Assembly: GCF_002150765.1 (NCBI RefSeq)
Contig: NZ_MUYM01000003.1
Location: 86,317 to 150,316 of the forward strand
From: Lentzea kentuckyensis
GTDB lineage: Bacteria; Actinomycetota; Actinomycetes; Mycobacteriales; Pseudonocardiaceae
Length of the DNA stretch: 64,000 bases
Direction of reading: 5' to 3'
A program made the translations under genes and the position numbers. A model generated the notes under the pieces. The model did no database searches. It was not told the DNA's origin and saw only the letters and a list, made by a program, of their open reading frames with translations. Within the stretch, counting starts at the first letter, position 1, and every line of letters starts with the position of its first letter. Shown piece after piece: positions 35,879 to 45,308 of the stretch.

Positions 35879-38800
35879 ATGGGCACTGTTGAGAACGAAG
35901 GCCAAGCCGTCGATGCTTCGGCGGCCGGAGTGAGTGCCGAAGCATCGACGCAGGTCGGCAAGCCGCCTCTGATTCCGAGTTCGCCCACGCTTAAATCTCT
36001 GGCCTCTCGCTACGACGAGGAGCAGCACTCCGTTTACCTGAGACACCTACAGGACGCGGTGAAGGAGTCGCGGAATCTCAACATCGCGCTCACTGGCCGG
36101 TATGGGACGGGCAAATCGAGTGTGCTAGACGAGTTCGAGGCGAAGAATCAGCGTAAGACTATTCGCATCGCGATCTCCACTCTTGGGCCGACTGCTGATG
36201 AAGCGTCGCTCACGAACCAGATCCAGAAAGAACTGGTCAAGCAACTCCTCTACCGAGGGGCTCCGCGGGAGTTTCGCTTCTCGCGGTTCAACCGTATCGT
36301 CCCTCTGTCACGAACCCGAGCAGTCCTTGAAGCGATCGGTGTTGTTGTCTTAGTTGCCGTAGCGCTTGCCCTGCTCGGTTGGCTGCCAACTGTAGCCGCC
36401 GCTGGGTCTAGTCACTATTGGCTGGTTCGGGGCTTGGCAGTGGTTGCTGTCGCTGCTCCCGTAGTGGGCGCTCTTGCGCTGTTGAGGGTGTTCCTCCATC
36501 GCTTCAACATCTCTGATGTCTCGGCGGCTGGAACTGCAGTTAAGTTCGCTCCGCGAGTGTCAGCCTACTTCGACGAGTACGTGGAAGACATCGTTTACAT
36601 ATTCGATACGGTGGCGCCAAGATATGTTATTTTCGAAGATCTCGATCGTTTCGATGATCCTCACATCTTCGAGGCGCTTCGTGAGCTTAACACCTTGCTA
36701 AACCAGACGCCTGCACGTCGAAAGAAAAACAGGCGCGTCCGGTTCATCTACGCCATCAAGGACAGCTTGTTTGAACGACTGGGAGAGCTTGGCGAGGATT
36801 CGAAAGACGATGCGGTAGCTGCAGAAACCGTGCGGGCCAATCGCACGAAGTTCTTCGACGTTGTCATCCCGATCGTGCCATTTATCTCACACCGGAATGC
36901 GCGTGAGCTCCTCGACGGGCTGATGAAAGAGGCGGGTATCAATGGCGTGGACCGGCGACTCGTCGCTCTCGTCGCTCGACATGCAACGGATATGCGGTTG
37001 TTGCAGAACATCTGCAACGAGTACCTCGTATTCGCCCAGAGGCTGCTTACCACTACCAAGATCGCTCCCGGTGTAGGCGCAACTAACCTGTTCGCGCTCG
37101 TCGTCTATAAGAACTTTCATCTCAAGGACTTCGAGAACATCGCCCGCCGCGAGAGCAACCTAGACGAGCTGTACGAGCTACGTCGGAAGCTGGTGCGGAC
37201 ATCTGTCGACAGATGCGAGCAAGAAAAGCGTGATCTCCGCACCAATCCGCGCAGAGGTGTGCGGTTATCATTGACGGCCAAACAGGCCGGTGCGCAGCTG
37301 GTCCGTGCTGCAAAGGTAGTCACCATTGTGACTGGCCAGCCCAAGCGGCAATATCTGTTTATCGTCGGCGGGAATGAGTACACCCAGGAAGCCGTGACTC
37401 TTCGAGGGTTCTGGGCCTCCGTCGCCCAGGTGGGGGAGATTGCGCTCTATGCTCATCCCGAAGGGAACGATGCTGCCAGGCAGCATTTGATCACCTTCAA
37501 TCGTGATCAACTGAACACCATGTTTCCCAACTCGATGAGCAAAGAGCGGTGGGCTGCGCTCGAAGAGGAAGCGATTCAGGAGACCTTGGATCAGCTAGAT
37601 CGCGACATTGCACTCCTCCGCGGCGCGGACTTCAGCGATCTTGTCGAGAATAACCAGTTCACCCTCGAACTGGAATCTGGTCCGGCGACCTTTCTCACTC
37701 TTGTGCACGCCACGCTTAAGTCTAAGCTTGCATGCGCCATGGTCGCGCAAGGGTTCCTAGACAGGAACTTTGCCCTCTATGCCGCACAGTTCTACGGGGA
37801 CTTCACCGGTGTTGACGTGGCCAACTTTATCGTGCAGCACGTCGAAACCAATACGATGGATATCGACTATACCTTCAGTGGTAGTACCGCCATCGCGAAC
37901 CTCCTCTCGGAAACAGAAGACGACTTCTGTCGCACGGTCAGCGCATACAACATCCAGATTCTCGATTATCTCTTGGAACAGCGCGATGATCGGGCGGATG
38001 ATGTGGCAGATACGGTCGCATCGAACTTCGGTGAGCAAGCGAAGTCCTTTTTGAGCGCTTACTTCAACTCGGGCAAGCACCGTTCACGGTTCGCTGGTCT
38101 GCTGGCTAAACGTCCCTGGCGGTTGGTGTTCACGCAGCTGGTTCGCGATACCGAGATCCCTGCGGACATTCGCCCTGAGCTGGTGAGTGCTGCGCTCCAG
38201 GAGGCAGTTAGTAGCCGTGCTTACGACCTGGGGAACGAAGTTATCAAGTTCATCGTCGACAACTACCTCGACATGGACGTGTTCACAGCTATGGGCGATG
38301 ACGCGACCGCGGAGAAGCTCGTCCTGCTGATTAGAGAAGTGAGCACGACGCTCCCGAAGCTAGCGGGCATAACGGACGCTGTTCGGAAGACGGTTGTCCG
38401 CGAGAAGCTGTACGATCTCACCGCAGATAACCTCCGAGCGGCACTTGGGGTAGCTGGCGAAGTAAGCTTCGACAGAACGCGTGAGAACTCGGACGTCTAC
38501 GAACTCTGCCTCGATAATCCAGACGCATATCTGACCGCGATGGAGGACGATGGCCCCACTGACTACACCGTCCTCACGGAGCAGGCGCTCACCGAAGTTC
38601 TCAAGCATGCAGCTTCATCCTGGGAACCAGAACAAGTTCGGCGGCTGGTAGCCAGTGCCTCGCCTAGCAGTCGACTTGTGAACCTCGGCGTGGTGCCTCC
38701 CTCCAGCTGGCCGGACCTTGCGGCCCATCACCTCTTCAAAGCCACTGCGGAGAATGTCTGGGCCTACATCGAGAATATCGGAGCCATCGATGCAAGTCTT

Positions 38801-39574
38801 GCCGGCTTGCTCAGACAGTCAGGGCGTATAGACCTTGACGGTGCGCCCGACGAGATAACTAAGCAAGTTGCCGTCAAAGTGCTCAACGCGCGGGAGGTGA
38901 TCGCTGAGGCGAGCATTCGGGTTAGCTTGGTCGTGAGCCTGGAACTGAGCGTGTACATCAGTGCCTCGGAGGTTCAGGCTGAATCTGGCGATCTCTTGGC
39001 GTTGCTGCTTGAACACGACGTGGTGAAAGGCTCGATCGAAGTCTTCACCCAGTTCAGTGCCGCAGGCTGGACGACTCTTGAGCCGGCGATCGCAAAGTCG
39101 AGCGCATTCGTCGAGTTTATGACGCCTGAACTGGTCAGCAGCTTCGTCTCTGAGCTGCTGACCAGCGGTTTGGTGCCAGAGCCGGTGAAGGACAAAGTCA
39201 TGAACGGCCTGGCAGAGTACGTCGCGGACGACGACTTTGAGACGCTGTCGGCTGCAGGCAGGCGCGCTCTTGCGGGCAGACAAGTCCTTCCTGTGGGGCA
39301 GGTCAAACGGATCGCCGCCGCTACCGAGGACAAGGATCTCGTGGTTCGGCTACTGCTTTTGTTCTCGCCGCTACCGCCAGCCATAGAGATCGTGAATGCT
39401 CTGGCCCCGCTCGGCGAGCCATATAGTTTTCTGTCGAGCCACGCGAAGTTGGGTTTTGTAATTTCCGGCGATGAAGCTCACCGGACGATCTTCGATCATC
39501 TCAAAGCAGCTGGCGTTGTGAGGCTCACGAAGAAGCGCCTCAGGGAAGCGTACAGCGTAAAGATAATTACATAG
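35879..39574 (+). CDS. YobI-like P-loop NTPase with two membrane segments (putative defence protein)
   Basis: 1231 residues. Walker A GRYGTGKS at 73-80 follows the NLNIALTG strand. Two membrane helices lie at about 157-179 and 190-209. Walker B is VIFEDLDRF, followed by RFIYAIKDSLF with sensor residues, and a long helical C-terminal region of about 700 residues follows without recognisable domains. This layout matches Bacillus YobI (about 1200 residues) and related NTPases, which occur in variable genomic islands and are suspected of phage defence; the role is inferred. Codon use is clearly less GC-biased than in neighbouring chromosomal genes, suggesting transfer. The start ATG has only a weak GGGG upstream. 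First gene of the cargo next to tRNA-Leu. Confidence 0.72.
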   Translation: MGTVENEGQAVDASAAGVSAEASTQVGKPPLIPSSPTLKSLASRYDEEQHSVYLRHLQDAVKESRNLNIALTGRYGTGKSSVLDEFEAKNQRKTIRIAISTLGPTADEASLTNQIQKELVKQLLYRGAPREFRFSRFNRIVPLSRTRAVLEAIGVVVLVAVALALLGWLPTVAAAGSSHYWLVRGLAVVAVAAPVVGALALLRVFLHRFNISDVSAAGTAVKFAPRVSAYFDEYVEDIVYIFDTVAPRYVIFEDLDRFDDPHIFEALRELNTLLNQTPARRKKNRRVRFIYAIKDSLFERLGELGEDSKDDAVAAETVRANRTKFFDVVIPIVPFISHRNARELLDGLMKEAGINGVDRRLVALVARHATDMRLLQNICNEYLVFAQRLLTTTKIAPGVGATNLFALVVYKNFHLKDFENIARRESNLDELYELRRKLVRTSVDRCEQEKRDLRTNPRRGVRLSLTAKQAGAQLVRAAKVVTIVTGQPKRQYLFIVGGNEYTQEAVTLRGFWASVAQVGEIALYAHPEGNDAARQHLITFNRDQLNTMFPNSMSKERWAALEEEAIQETLDQLDRDIALLRGADFSDLVENNQFTLELESGPATFLTLVHATLKSKLACAMVAQGFLDRNFALYAAQFYGDFTGVDVANFIVQHVETNTMDIDYTFSGSTAIANLLSETEDDFCRTVSAYNIQILDYLLEQRDDRADDVADTVASNFGEQAKSFLSAYFNSGKHRSRFAGLLAKRPWRLVFTQLVRDTEIPADIRPELVSAALQEAVSSRAYDLGNEVIKFIVDNYLDMDVFTAMGDDATAEKLVLLIREVSTTLPKLAGITDAVRKTVVREKLYDLTADNLRAALGVAGEVSFDRTRENSDVYELCLDNPDAYLTAMEDDGPTDYTVLTEQALTEVLKHAASSWEPEQVRRLVASASPSSRLVNLGVVPPSSWPDLAAHHLFKATAENVWAYIENIGAIDASLAGLLRQSGRIDLDGAPDEITKQVAVKVLNAREVIAEASIRVSLVVSLELSVYISASEVQAESGDLLALLLEHDVVKGSIEVFTQFSAAGWTTLEPAIAKSSAFVEFMTPELVSSFVSELLTSGLVPEPVKDKVMNGLAEYVADDDFETLSAAGRRALAGRQVLPVGQVKRIAAATEDKDLVVRLLLLFSPLPPAIEIVNALAPLGEPYSFLSSHAKLGFVISGDEAHRTIFDHLKAAGVVRLTKKRLREAYSVKIIT

Positions 39575-39940
39575 ATCCACTGAAGGGTGGGCGGCAGGAA
39601 CGGCTAGTCGTCGGCACGTTGTTTGCTGAGAATCATTTGCGTGAGCACTTCACTCTTCCTTGCTGTAGACGGTTCCAGCGCCGGCGTCAACATCATTTAG
39701 GGCGAGTAGGTCAAAGGTGAGCGTTCTGAAGCCTCGACCCAGGCAGCGCATGCCATCGATCCCTGGCGGCAAGTCTGGTTCTGCCAGCGCCTTCGATCGC
39801 AGCGCGCTGTAGCTGCGGCTACAGGCCGACTCGCCGATGAATGCTGGATGACGAAATCTGGCAGGGCGATAACCTATGATGCTCAGGTTTTGTCAGGGCG
39901 AATAGCGCGACCATAGGTTGAACGTAAGGAGCGTTAGGTT
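39575..39940. other. Intergenic gap between YobI-like and Shedu-like genes
   Basis: 366 nt. An AAGGAG at about 39926 serves the downstream GTG start. I see no hairpin, repeat or convincing coding stretch. The gap argues against tight co-transcription of the two putative defence genes. Confidence 0.5.
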
Positions 39941-40660
39941 GTGAGCAGGGTCGACGATTGTCTTGTCGGCAATTTTTCCAACCGTACGGAGCAAGTCCAC
40001 CACGAGTTCTGGCGCGCCGGGCATGGAATGCGCTGCGTCGACGCGAATTATTCGGTTGACGACGCGTGTGCGGAGGTTGATGCCTATCGAGCCACGCTGG
40101 CTTCAGCGACAACAGAGAAGCCCATGCAGGAGTTTCTTTCCGTGCATCCTCGGATGTTGCTCGGTGAGATCGCCTTCGGGTGCCGATGGGTGATCTCGCA
40201 AAAGAATTTGGCAAATAATGGGGTTCCGGACTTTTTGACTGCTCGTGTCAACAGTCTGGGAATTCCGTGGACAATAGTTGAACTCAAGACCCCCAGTGTC
40301 GAGAATCTCTTCACTACCAAAAATGTGCCAGGGCGACATCTGGCCGCAGCTATTCAGCAAATCAAAGACTATCGTCGGTGGCTGTATCAGAATCACGACA
40401 TGGCGACTCGCTATCCAAGTCAAGGCGGTCTCGGATTGATTGGCATCAGCGATAAGGCTGACGGAGTCGTGTACATTGGAAGGGAAGATCAGCGAACCCC
40501 ATTGGACAGCGAGAGGCTAGCGCAGATCAACTGGGATGAGCGTATCGAAGTGCGCTCTTACGACTCGCTAATTCGTGAAGCGCAGTGGCGTATCGATGCA
40601 TACCGCAAGCATGGGGCGGATTCCAATTCTGAATGCCCATATTCGAGCGAATTGGGTTAA
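39941..40660 (+). CDS. Shedu-like (DUF4263) nuclease-domain protein
   Basis: 239 residues from GTG, with AAGGAG about 10 nt upstream. The central segment MQEFLSVHPRMLLG, VPDFLTARVN, WTIVELKTPS (E114-x-K116 of a PD-(D/E)xK-type site) and QQIKDYRRWL is the hallmark of the DUF4263 domain. That domain is the nuclease core of the Shedu (SduA) antiphage system. The protein is short, with only a small N-terminal extension, so it resembles a minimal Shedu. Lower GC than its surroundings. Located in the tRNA-Leu element downstream of the YobI-like NTPase; both could belong to one defence island. Anti-phage activity is inferred. Confidence 0.75.
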   Translation: MSRVDDCLVGNFSNRTEQVHHEFWRAGHGMRCVDANYSVDDACAEVDAYRATLASATTEKPMQEFLSVHPRMLLGEIAFGCRWVISQKNLANNGVPDFLTARVNSLGIPWTIVELKTPSVENLFTTKNVPGRHLAAAIQQIKDYRRWLYQNHDMATRYPSQGGLGLIGISDKADGVVYIGREDQRTPLDSERLAQINWDERIEVRSYDSLIREAQWRIDAYRKHGADSNSECPYSSELG

Positions 40661-40742
40661 AGGGTAACTACACTCCCTTGGGTTGAACACGCCTCAAGTA
40701 GCATTCCTGACGCCACCTGGCGCGACAGCAATTGAGGTCGTG

Positions 40743-41186
40743 CTATAGGTCTGCGGATACCGGTCGACCATTGATCTGTGCGATCATGATTCGAACCAGT
40801 TGATTCCGGGCGCCGGCCAGTTCAAGTGCGAGATTGTCAAGTGTCTTACGATCGGCTGGGTGGCGAACCTGCGTCTTGTAATGAAGAAGCTCCCAACCCT
40901 GGCTAGGATCGTCATTGACCCACATCGCGTGAACCACGGTGTGACGCTTCGTAAGGAGCTGAGCGGCAAGCTCAATGGCTGGCCGAAATGCTTCGCGGTA
41001 GACCGGAGCTACATCCTCGATAGCTCGTCGAGCCGCCCGGAGAGGCTCTCCCGGCTTGGCCAGGATGGTGAAAGCGTTGCCGCCGTCCTGTACCGCGCTA
41101 ACGCTGGCAAGGATAAGTTCCAGATCACCAGCCGCGATCGTCACGCGCCCGACGGCCGCAAGGACGTCCTCTGGCAGTCCATACAC
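40743..41186 (-). CDS. Hypothetical protein of the integrative element
   Basis: 147 residues, GTG start with AGGAGAG about 8 nt upstream. No signal peptide or membrane helix; helical, with a TKRHTVVHAMWV stretch that resembles conserved His/Trp positions in small AICE-associated proteins, but I cannot name a family. Transcribed opposite to the Shedu-like gene. Function unknown. Confidence 0.6.
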   Translation of the reverse strand: MYGLPEDVLAAVGRVTIAAGDLELILASVSAVQDGGNAFTILAKPGEPLRAARRAIEDVAPVYREAFRPAIELAAQLLTKRHTVVHAMWVNDDPSQGWELLHYKTQVRHPADRKTLDNLALELAGARNQLVRIMIAQINGRPVSADL

Positions 41187-41272
41187 TGACTCTCCTAGGG
41201 GTCATCGCCGTGAAGCGAGTGGTCGCAGGCTATCAAAATACAATGCGTCCACATGGATAGCATGCCTGCAGG

Positions 41273-41640
41273 CTAACCGGAAACGGTTTTAGTACCCACA
41301 ACCCTCTGTGCATCCACGCTGATGGCCTGGAGTAGGTGCAAGGCTTCGACGATATGCTCGATCGAGTCCTCGACGGACAAAGCGTCTTCCGCAAGTCGGT
41401 CGAAGATTAGTGCGTACGGCTCCCGTGCTTCCTTGTCTTCGAGCCATATGGAGCTATGAGGATTCTCGATGTAGACGATGTCGTCGAACCTGTCTTCGCG
41501 AAACGTCAGGATGCTGAACGAACTTGCCGTGGCCAAACGGCCCGCAGAGTGGCGCGCGACTTGTATTTCGACGTTCGTGCACTGAGCCAGGTCGATGAGC
41601 CATACCAGCTGATCGATCACCACAGGCGTATTGCCGGTCG
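41273..41640 (-). pseudogene. Truncated XRE-type regulator (DUF5753 C-terminal part only)
   Basis: The frame reads VVIDQLVWLIDLA, NVEIQVARHSAG, FSILTF, DDIVYIE and YALIFDRLAEDALS. These are the ordered motifs of DUF5753, the sensory half of many actinobacterial XRE regulators. The N-terminal helix-turn-helix is missing; upstream the sequence meets the equally truncated transfer gene near 41650. Just before the break, the expected EAVRRP block appears in another frame, which suggests a frameshift as well. Typical AICE-borne regulator, now non-functional. Confidence 0.62.
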
Positions 41641-41664
41641 CCGTACAGCTTCGCGAGGGCCACC

Positions 41665-42585
41665 GTGCGGGGCCTGGTGGTCGCTGCACGCGGCTGGCGG
41701 CGGTGGGTGCGGGTGCACGACTATCGCGAAGCTGCGGAGCAGTCCGAGAAGCTGGCGGACAAGTTCGCGGAGATCCGCGGACTCACGTTGTTCCGATGGA
41801 AGATCACCGGTGTTGCTCTCGCGGTTTCCGTTGTCTCCCTTGCCATCCTCGATCTCATCTACGGCCATCGGGTGCTGTGGATCGCCGGCGTCGTCGCCTC
41901 GGCGGCGTTGGCGATCCTCGGCAGGCAGAAGGACGGGAGCCCCGGACGGAAGGCAGCACTCGCCGGACCGCGCTCGCTCGCGTGGACGATGGACCCGCAG
42001 ATCCTGGTGGACGCGTTCCGTGACGCGAAGCTGATCGGCAAAGACGAGAGCTTGCGCCTCGTCGAGCGAGCGAAGCATCAGGGCGGGGGATGGGCGGTCA
42101 CCGTTGACCTTCCTGCAACACGCAAGGCTGCCGATGTCGTCAAGCACCGGGAAGACCTGGCGTCTGCGCTGGCGGTGGATGAGATCCAGCTCAACGTCGA
42201 GCGCGTACGCGGCAACGGTGGACATGCTGGACGCGTCGCGATGTGGGTTGCCGATGAGGACCCGTACGCCAAGCCGCCGATTCCGACGCCGTTGCTGGTG
42301 GTCGAGCGATGGGATGCGTGGAGGCCGGTGCCGTTCGGGACGGACGCACGCGGCAGGCGGATCACGCTGCCGTTGGTGTGGACGTCGCTTCTGATCGGCG
42401 CGCTTCCTCGTCAGGGTAAGACGATGGCCGAACGGTTGGCGGCCGCGGGCTTGATCTTGGACCCGCACGTGCGGCTGTACGTCGCGGACTTCAAGAACGG
42501 GAAGGACTGGAAGGCCGCTGAGAAGGTGGCACACCGGTTCATGACGGGCGACGACGCCGAGCACGTGCTCGCGTTCCTGGACTAC
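41665..42585 (+). pseudogene. Truncated AICE FtsK/SpoIIIE-type transfer protein (Tra), fused to recombinase
   Basis: Starts abruptly (GLVVAARGWRRWVRVHDYRE), lacking the usual upstream region. It then has two membrane segments (about 45-80) and the segment up to Walker A GALPRQGKT and VADFKNGKDWKAAEKVAH. At about AEHVLAFLDY (near 42580) the sequence switches in frame to a serine recombinase (AEKLIEPLGG), so Walker B and the C-terminal half of the motor are gone. Intact homologues move double-stranded DNA between mycelial cells. This copy cannot be a working translocase. Confidence 0.68.
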
Positions 42586-44111
42586 GGCAACGCCGAGAAG
42601 CTGATCGAGCCGTTGGGCGGAGTGATCGTTGACGAGTTCTTCGACGTCGGACAGTCCCGGTCGGTGCCGTGGGAACGACGTCCCGAGGCGTCTCGTCTGC
42701 TGGCTGCGCTGAAGGACCCGAACCGGGGCTGGAACGCGATTGTCGTGGGTGAGGGAACTCGGTGCTGGTTCGGCAACCAGTTCTCGTTGGTCGCTCCGAA
42801 GTTCGCCGCCTACGGCGTTGATCTGTGGGTTCCGGAACTCGGTGCCAAGTACGACTCGCGCAATCCCTCGCACAAGATGCTGATGAGCATGTTGGGCGGC
42901 ATCAGGGAGGGCGAGCGCCTTACGGCTACAACGTTGTGGATGGCGGTCCGCATCCGAACCCGAGAAAGGCGGCTGAAGGGGGCCGTCTGCGAGTGCTGGC
43001 GATCGACGAGCCGAGCGCGGAGGTCGTGCGCCGGATCTTCGCCCAGTACCTGACCGGTGAGATAGGCGATCGAGCCATCGCGAACAGTCTCAATCGAGAC
43101 GGCATTCCGTGCCCGTCAGCACGGCGCCCGGACCAGAATCGGCACCGGCTCGCCGACGGGTGGCAGGGCAGCACCGTTCGAGCGATTCTCGACAACCCCC
43201 GATACACGGGCTTCGCGTTCTTTGGACGATGGACTCGACAAGAGATGCTGCTCGATCCCGATGACGTCGGCGCGGGGCACGTGGTCCGCTTTCGTCGGTC
43301 TGCCCCCGACCGCGTGGTGCGTTCCAGGAAGCAGGCACACCCGCACATCGTCACGGTCGAGGAGTTCGTCCAGTCGCAGTTGTTGCGGCGGTCGCGAGCG
43401 GCCGGAGGGTTCTCGGCTGGAAAGAAGCTGGTGCGTGGGGCGAAGCGAACCAAGCGGGTCTACCCCCTTCGCGGTCGTGTGAAGTGCGGGTATTGCACGC
43501 GCCGTATGGAAGGAACGCCCACCGGTCGCAAGACCTACTACCGATGCGCACTTCGGACGATGGTCCCAGGGGCGCCCGCGCTGAACGGGCATCCGACGAA
43601 CGTCTACCTCCCCGAAGACGCTGCGCTCGACCGAATCAATGAGTGGCTTGATCGGCTCTTCGCTCCCGAGAACGTCGACAGCACGGTTTCAGCACTGGCG
43701 GCTTCTCAAGACGGTGAGAAAGTCGGTTCGGGAGATCAGGTGGCAGCACGAAAGCGGCTCGCCGACGCCGAAGCGAAGCTACGCAGATTCCAGGACGCCA
43801 TCGCGGCCGGTGTCAATCCTGAGGCGCTCGTTGGGGCGATCAACGAAGCGGAGGAGAAGCGCGCTGCGGCAGAAGCCGAGCTGGACGGCATGCCGAAGCG
43901 CGGAGGTCGACGGAGCGTGGCGGCGATCTACGCGATGATCGACGCGCTCGGCAATGTGAGAGCTATGACACGTCGTGGCGAGCCCGATGAGCTGCAAAAA
44001 CTGTACGAGAAGCTCGGGCTTGAGACCGTCTACAACGCCGAAGGGCGGACGCTCGATGCGAGCATCCGCCCTGACGTTAGGGATAAAGCTGGTGTCCGAG
44101 AGGGGACTTGA
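42586..44111 (+). pseudogene. Serine recombinase (integrase), 5'-deleted and frameshifted
   Basis: The coding sense begins at AEKLIEPLGGVIVDEFFDVG, i.e. after the N-terminal strand that should carry the catalytic serine, and is fused to the transfer gene. It continues to HKMLMSMLGG (42900) and then resumes one frame over at RHQGGRAPYGYNVVDGG. About 25 residues (helix E region) appear deleted at a GGCGGCAT microhomology. The rest is intact: recombinase domain (PNPRKAAEGGRLRVLAIDEP), zinc ribbon (CGYCTRRMEG), coiled coil, and C-terminus ending inside the tRNA-Leu 3' end. Missing catalytic residue plus frameshift make it inactive. Confidence 0.72.
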
Positions 44112-44175
44112 ACCCCTACGCCCTTTCGGGCACTAGCACCTCAAGCTAGCGCGTCTGCCATTCCGCCACCCAGAC
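44090..44175 (-). tRNA. tRNA-Leu (anticodon GAG)
   Basis: 86 nt on the minus strand. Acceptor arms GTCTGGG and CTCGGAC pair (with wobbles), and the 3' end is ACCA with CCA encoded. Anticodon stem CTAGC/GCTAG has loop TTGAGGT, giving GAG (reads CTC/CTT). A variable arm GTGCCC-GAAA-GGGC, typical of class II tRNA-Leu, and T-arm GGGGTTCAAGTCCCC follow. The recombinase 3' end overlaps it by 22 nt, marking the integration site of the element to the left. Confidence 0.95.
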
Positions 44176-44234
44176 TGATGGGGCAAGAATACATGGCCCT
44201 CAGCGGCCCCTGAACGCGGGGCTACGATCGCCCG

Positions 44235-45308
44235 GTGAAGGTGATCGTCGAGGCCGACGGAGGGTCGCGGGGCAATCCCGGGCCGGCCGGGTACGGCGCG
44301 GTTGTGCGGGACAGGCTCAGCGGCGAGACCCTGGCAGAGCGCAAGGGGTTCATCGGCGTGGCGACCAACAACGTCGCCGAGTACCAGGGGCTCATCGCGG
44401 GGCTGCGGGCCGCGCAGGAGCTCGGGGCCCAGGCCGTCGACGTGCGGATGGACTCCAAGCTGGTCGTCGAGCAGATGTCCGGGCGCTGGAAGATCAAGCA
44501 CCCGTCGATGCAGCCTCTCGCGCGGGAGGCGCAGGAGCTGGCGCGCGCCTTCGGGGCGATCACGTACGAGTGGATTCCCCGGGAACGCAACCGGCAGGCG
44601 GACCGGCTGGCCAACGAGGCCATGGACAACGAAAAAGCCGGCAAGCAGGAGAAGGCCGAGGGCGCCAAGCAGCCGCACTGGAGTGGCGCGGTGGGCGAAC
44701 CCACGCGGTTGATCCTGTTGCGGCACGGGCAGACCAAGCTGTCGGTCGATCGCCGCTACTCCGGGCGGGGCGACCACCCGCTCACCGAGGTCGGGTTGGA
44801 GCAGGCGGAGAAGGCCGCGGCCAGGTTGTCCAAAGTGGATGGCATCGCGGGCATCATCTCGTCACCGCTGGGCAGGGCGCAGCAGACCGCCGAGAAGCTC
44901 GCCGAGAAGACGGGCCTCGAGGTCGTCACCCATCAGGGGCTCATCGAGACCGACTTCGGCACGTGGGAAGGGCTGACCTTCGCGGAGGCGGCGAAGCAGG
45001 ACCCGGAGATCCACCGGCGGTGGCTCGGCGACACGAGCGTGCAGCCGCCGAACGGCGAGAGCTTCGACGAGGTCCACGCACGGGTGCGCAAGGCGCGGAC
45101 GGAGATCATCGCCCGGTACGGCGGCAAGACGCTGGTGCTGGTGAGTCACGTCACGCCGATCAAGACGCTGCTGCGGCAGGCGCTCGACGTCGGGCCGCAG
45201 TTCCTGTTCCGGATGCACCTCGATCTGACCGGTGTGTCGATCGCGGAGTTCTACCCGGACGGACACGCGTCGGTGAAGCTCGTGAACGACACCTCACACC
45301 TCAGCTGA
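44235..45308 (+). CDS. Bifunctional RNase HI / histidine phosphatase (Rv2228c-like)
   Basis: 357 residues, GTG start at 44235 with no clear ribosome site. The N-terminal RNase H domain (1-130) has acidic residues in EADGGSRGNPGPAGYG, NNVAEYQGL, RMDSKLVVEQ and RNRQADRLANEAM. An acidic linker follows. The C-terminal phosphoglycerate-mutase-like domain (about 155-357) has LILLRHGQT, SPLGRAQQTA and VSHVTPIK. The mycobacterial homologue Rv2228c degrades RNA in RNA:DNA hybrids and has acid/alpha-ribazole phosphatase activity. Its stop overlaps the convergent FMN-reductase gene by 8 bp. Chromosomal backbone gene just outside the tRNA-Leu element. Confidence 0.94.
   Translation: MKVIVEADGGSRGNPGPAGYGAVVRDRLSGETLAERKGFIGVATNNVAEYQGLIAGLRAAQELGAQAVDVRMDSKLVVEQMSGRWKIKHPSMQPLAREAQELARAFGAITYEWIPRERNRQADRLANEAMDNEKAGKQEKAEGAKQPHWSGAVGEPTRLILLRHGQTKLSVDRRYSGRGDHPLTEVGLEQAEKAAARLSKVDGIAGIISSPLGRAQQTAEKLAEKTGLEVVTHQGLIETDFGTWEGLTFAEAAKQDPEIHRRWLGDTSVQPPNGESFDEVHARVRKARTEIIARYGGKTLVLVSHVTPIKTLLRQALDVGPQFLFRMHLDLTGVSIAEFYPDGHASVKLVNDTSHLS

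Noticed and set aside
39819..40214. Minus-strand ORF of 131 codons opposite the Shedu-like gene
   Set aside because: Overlaps a gene with a recognised nuclease motif; the translation lacks domain structure.
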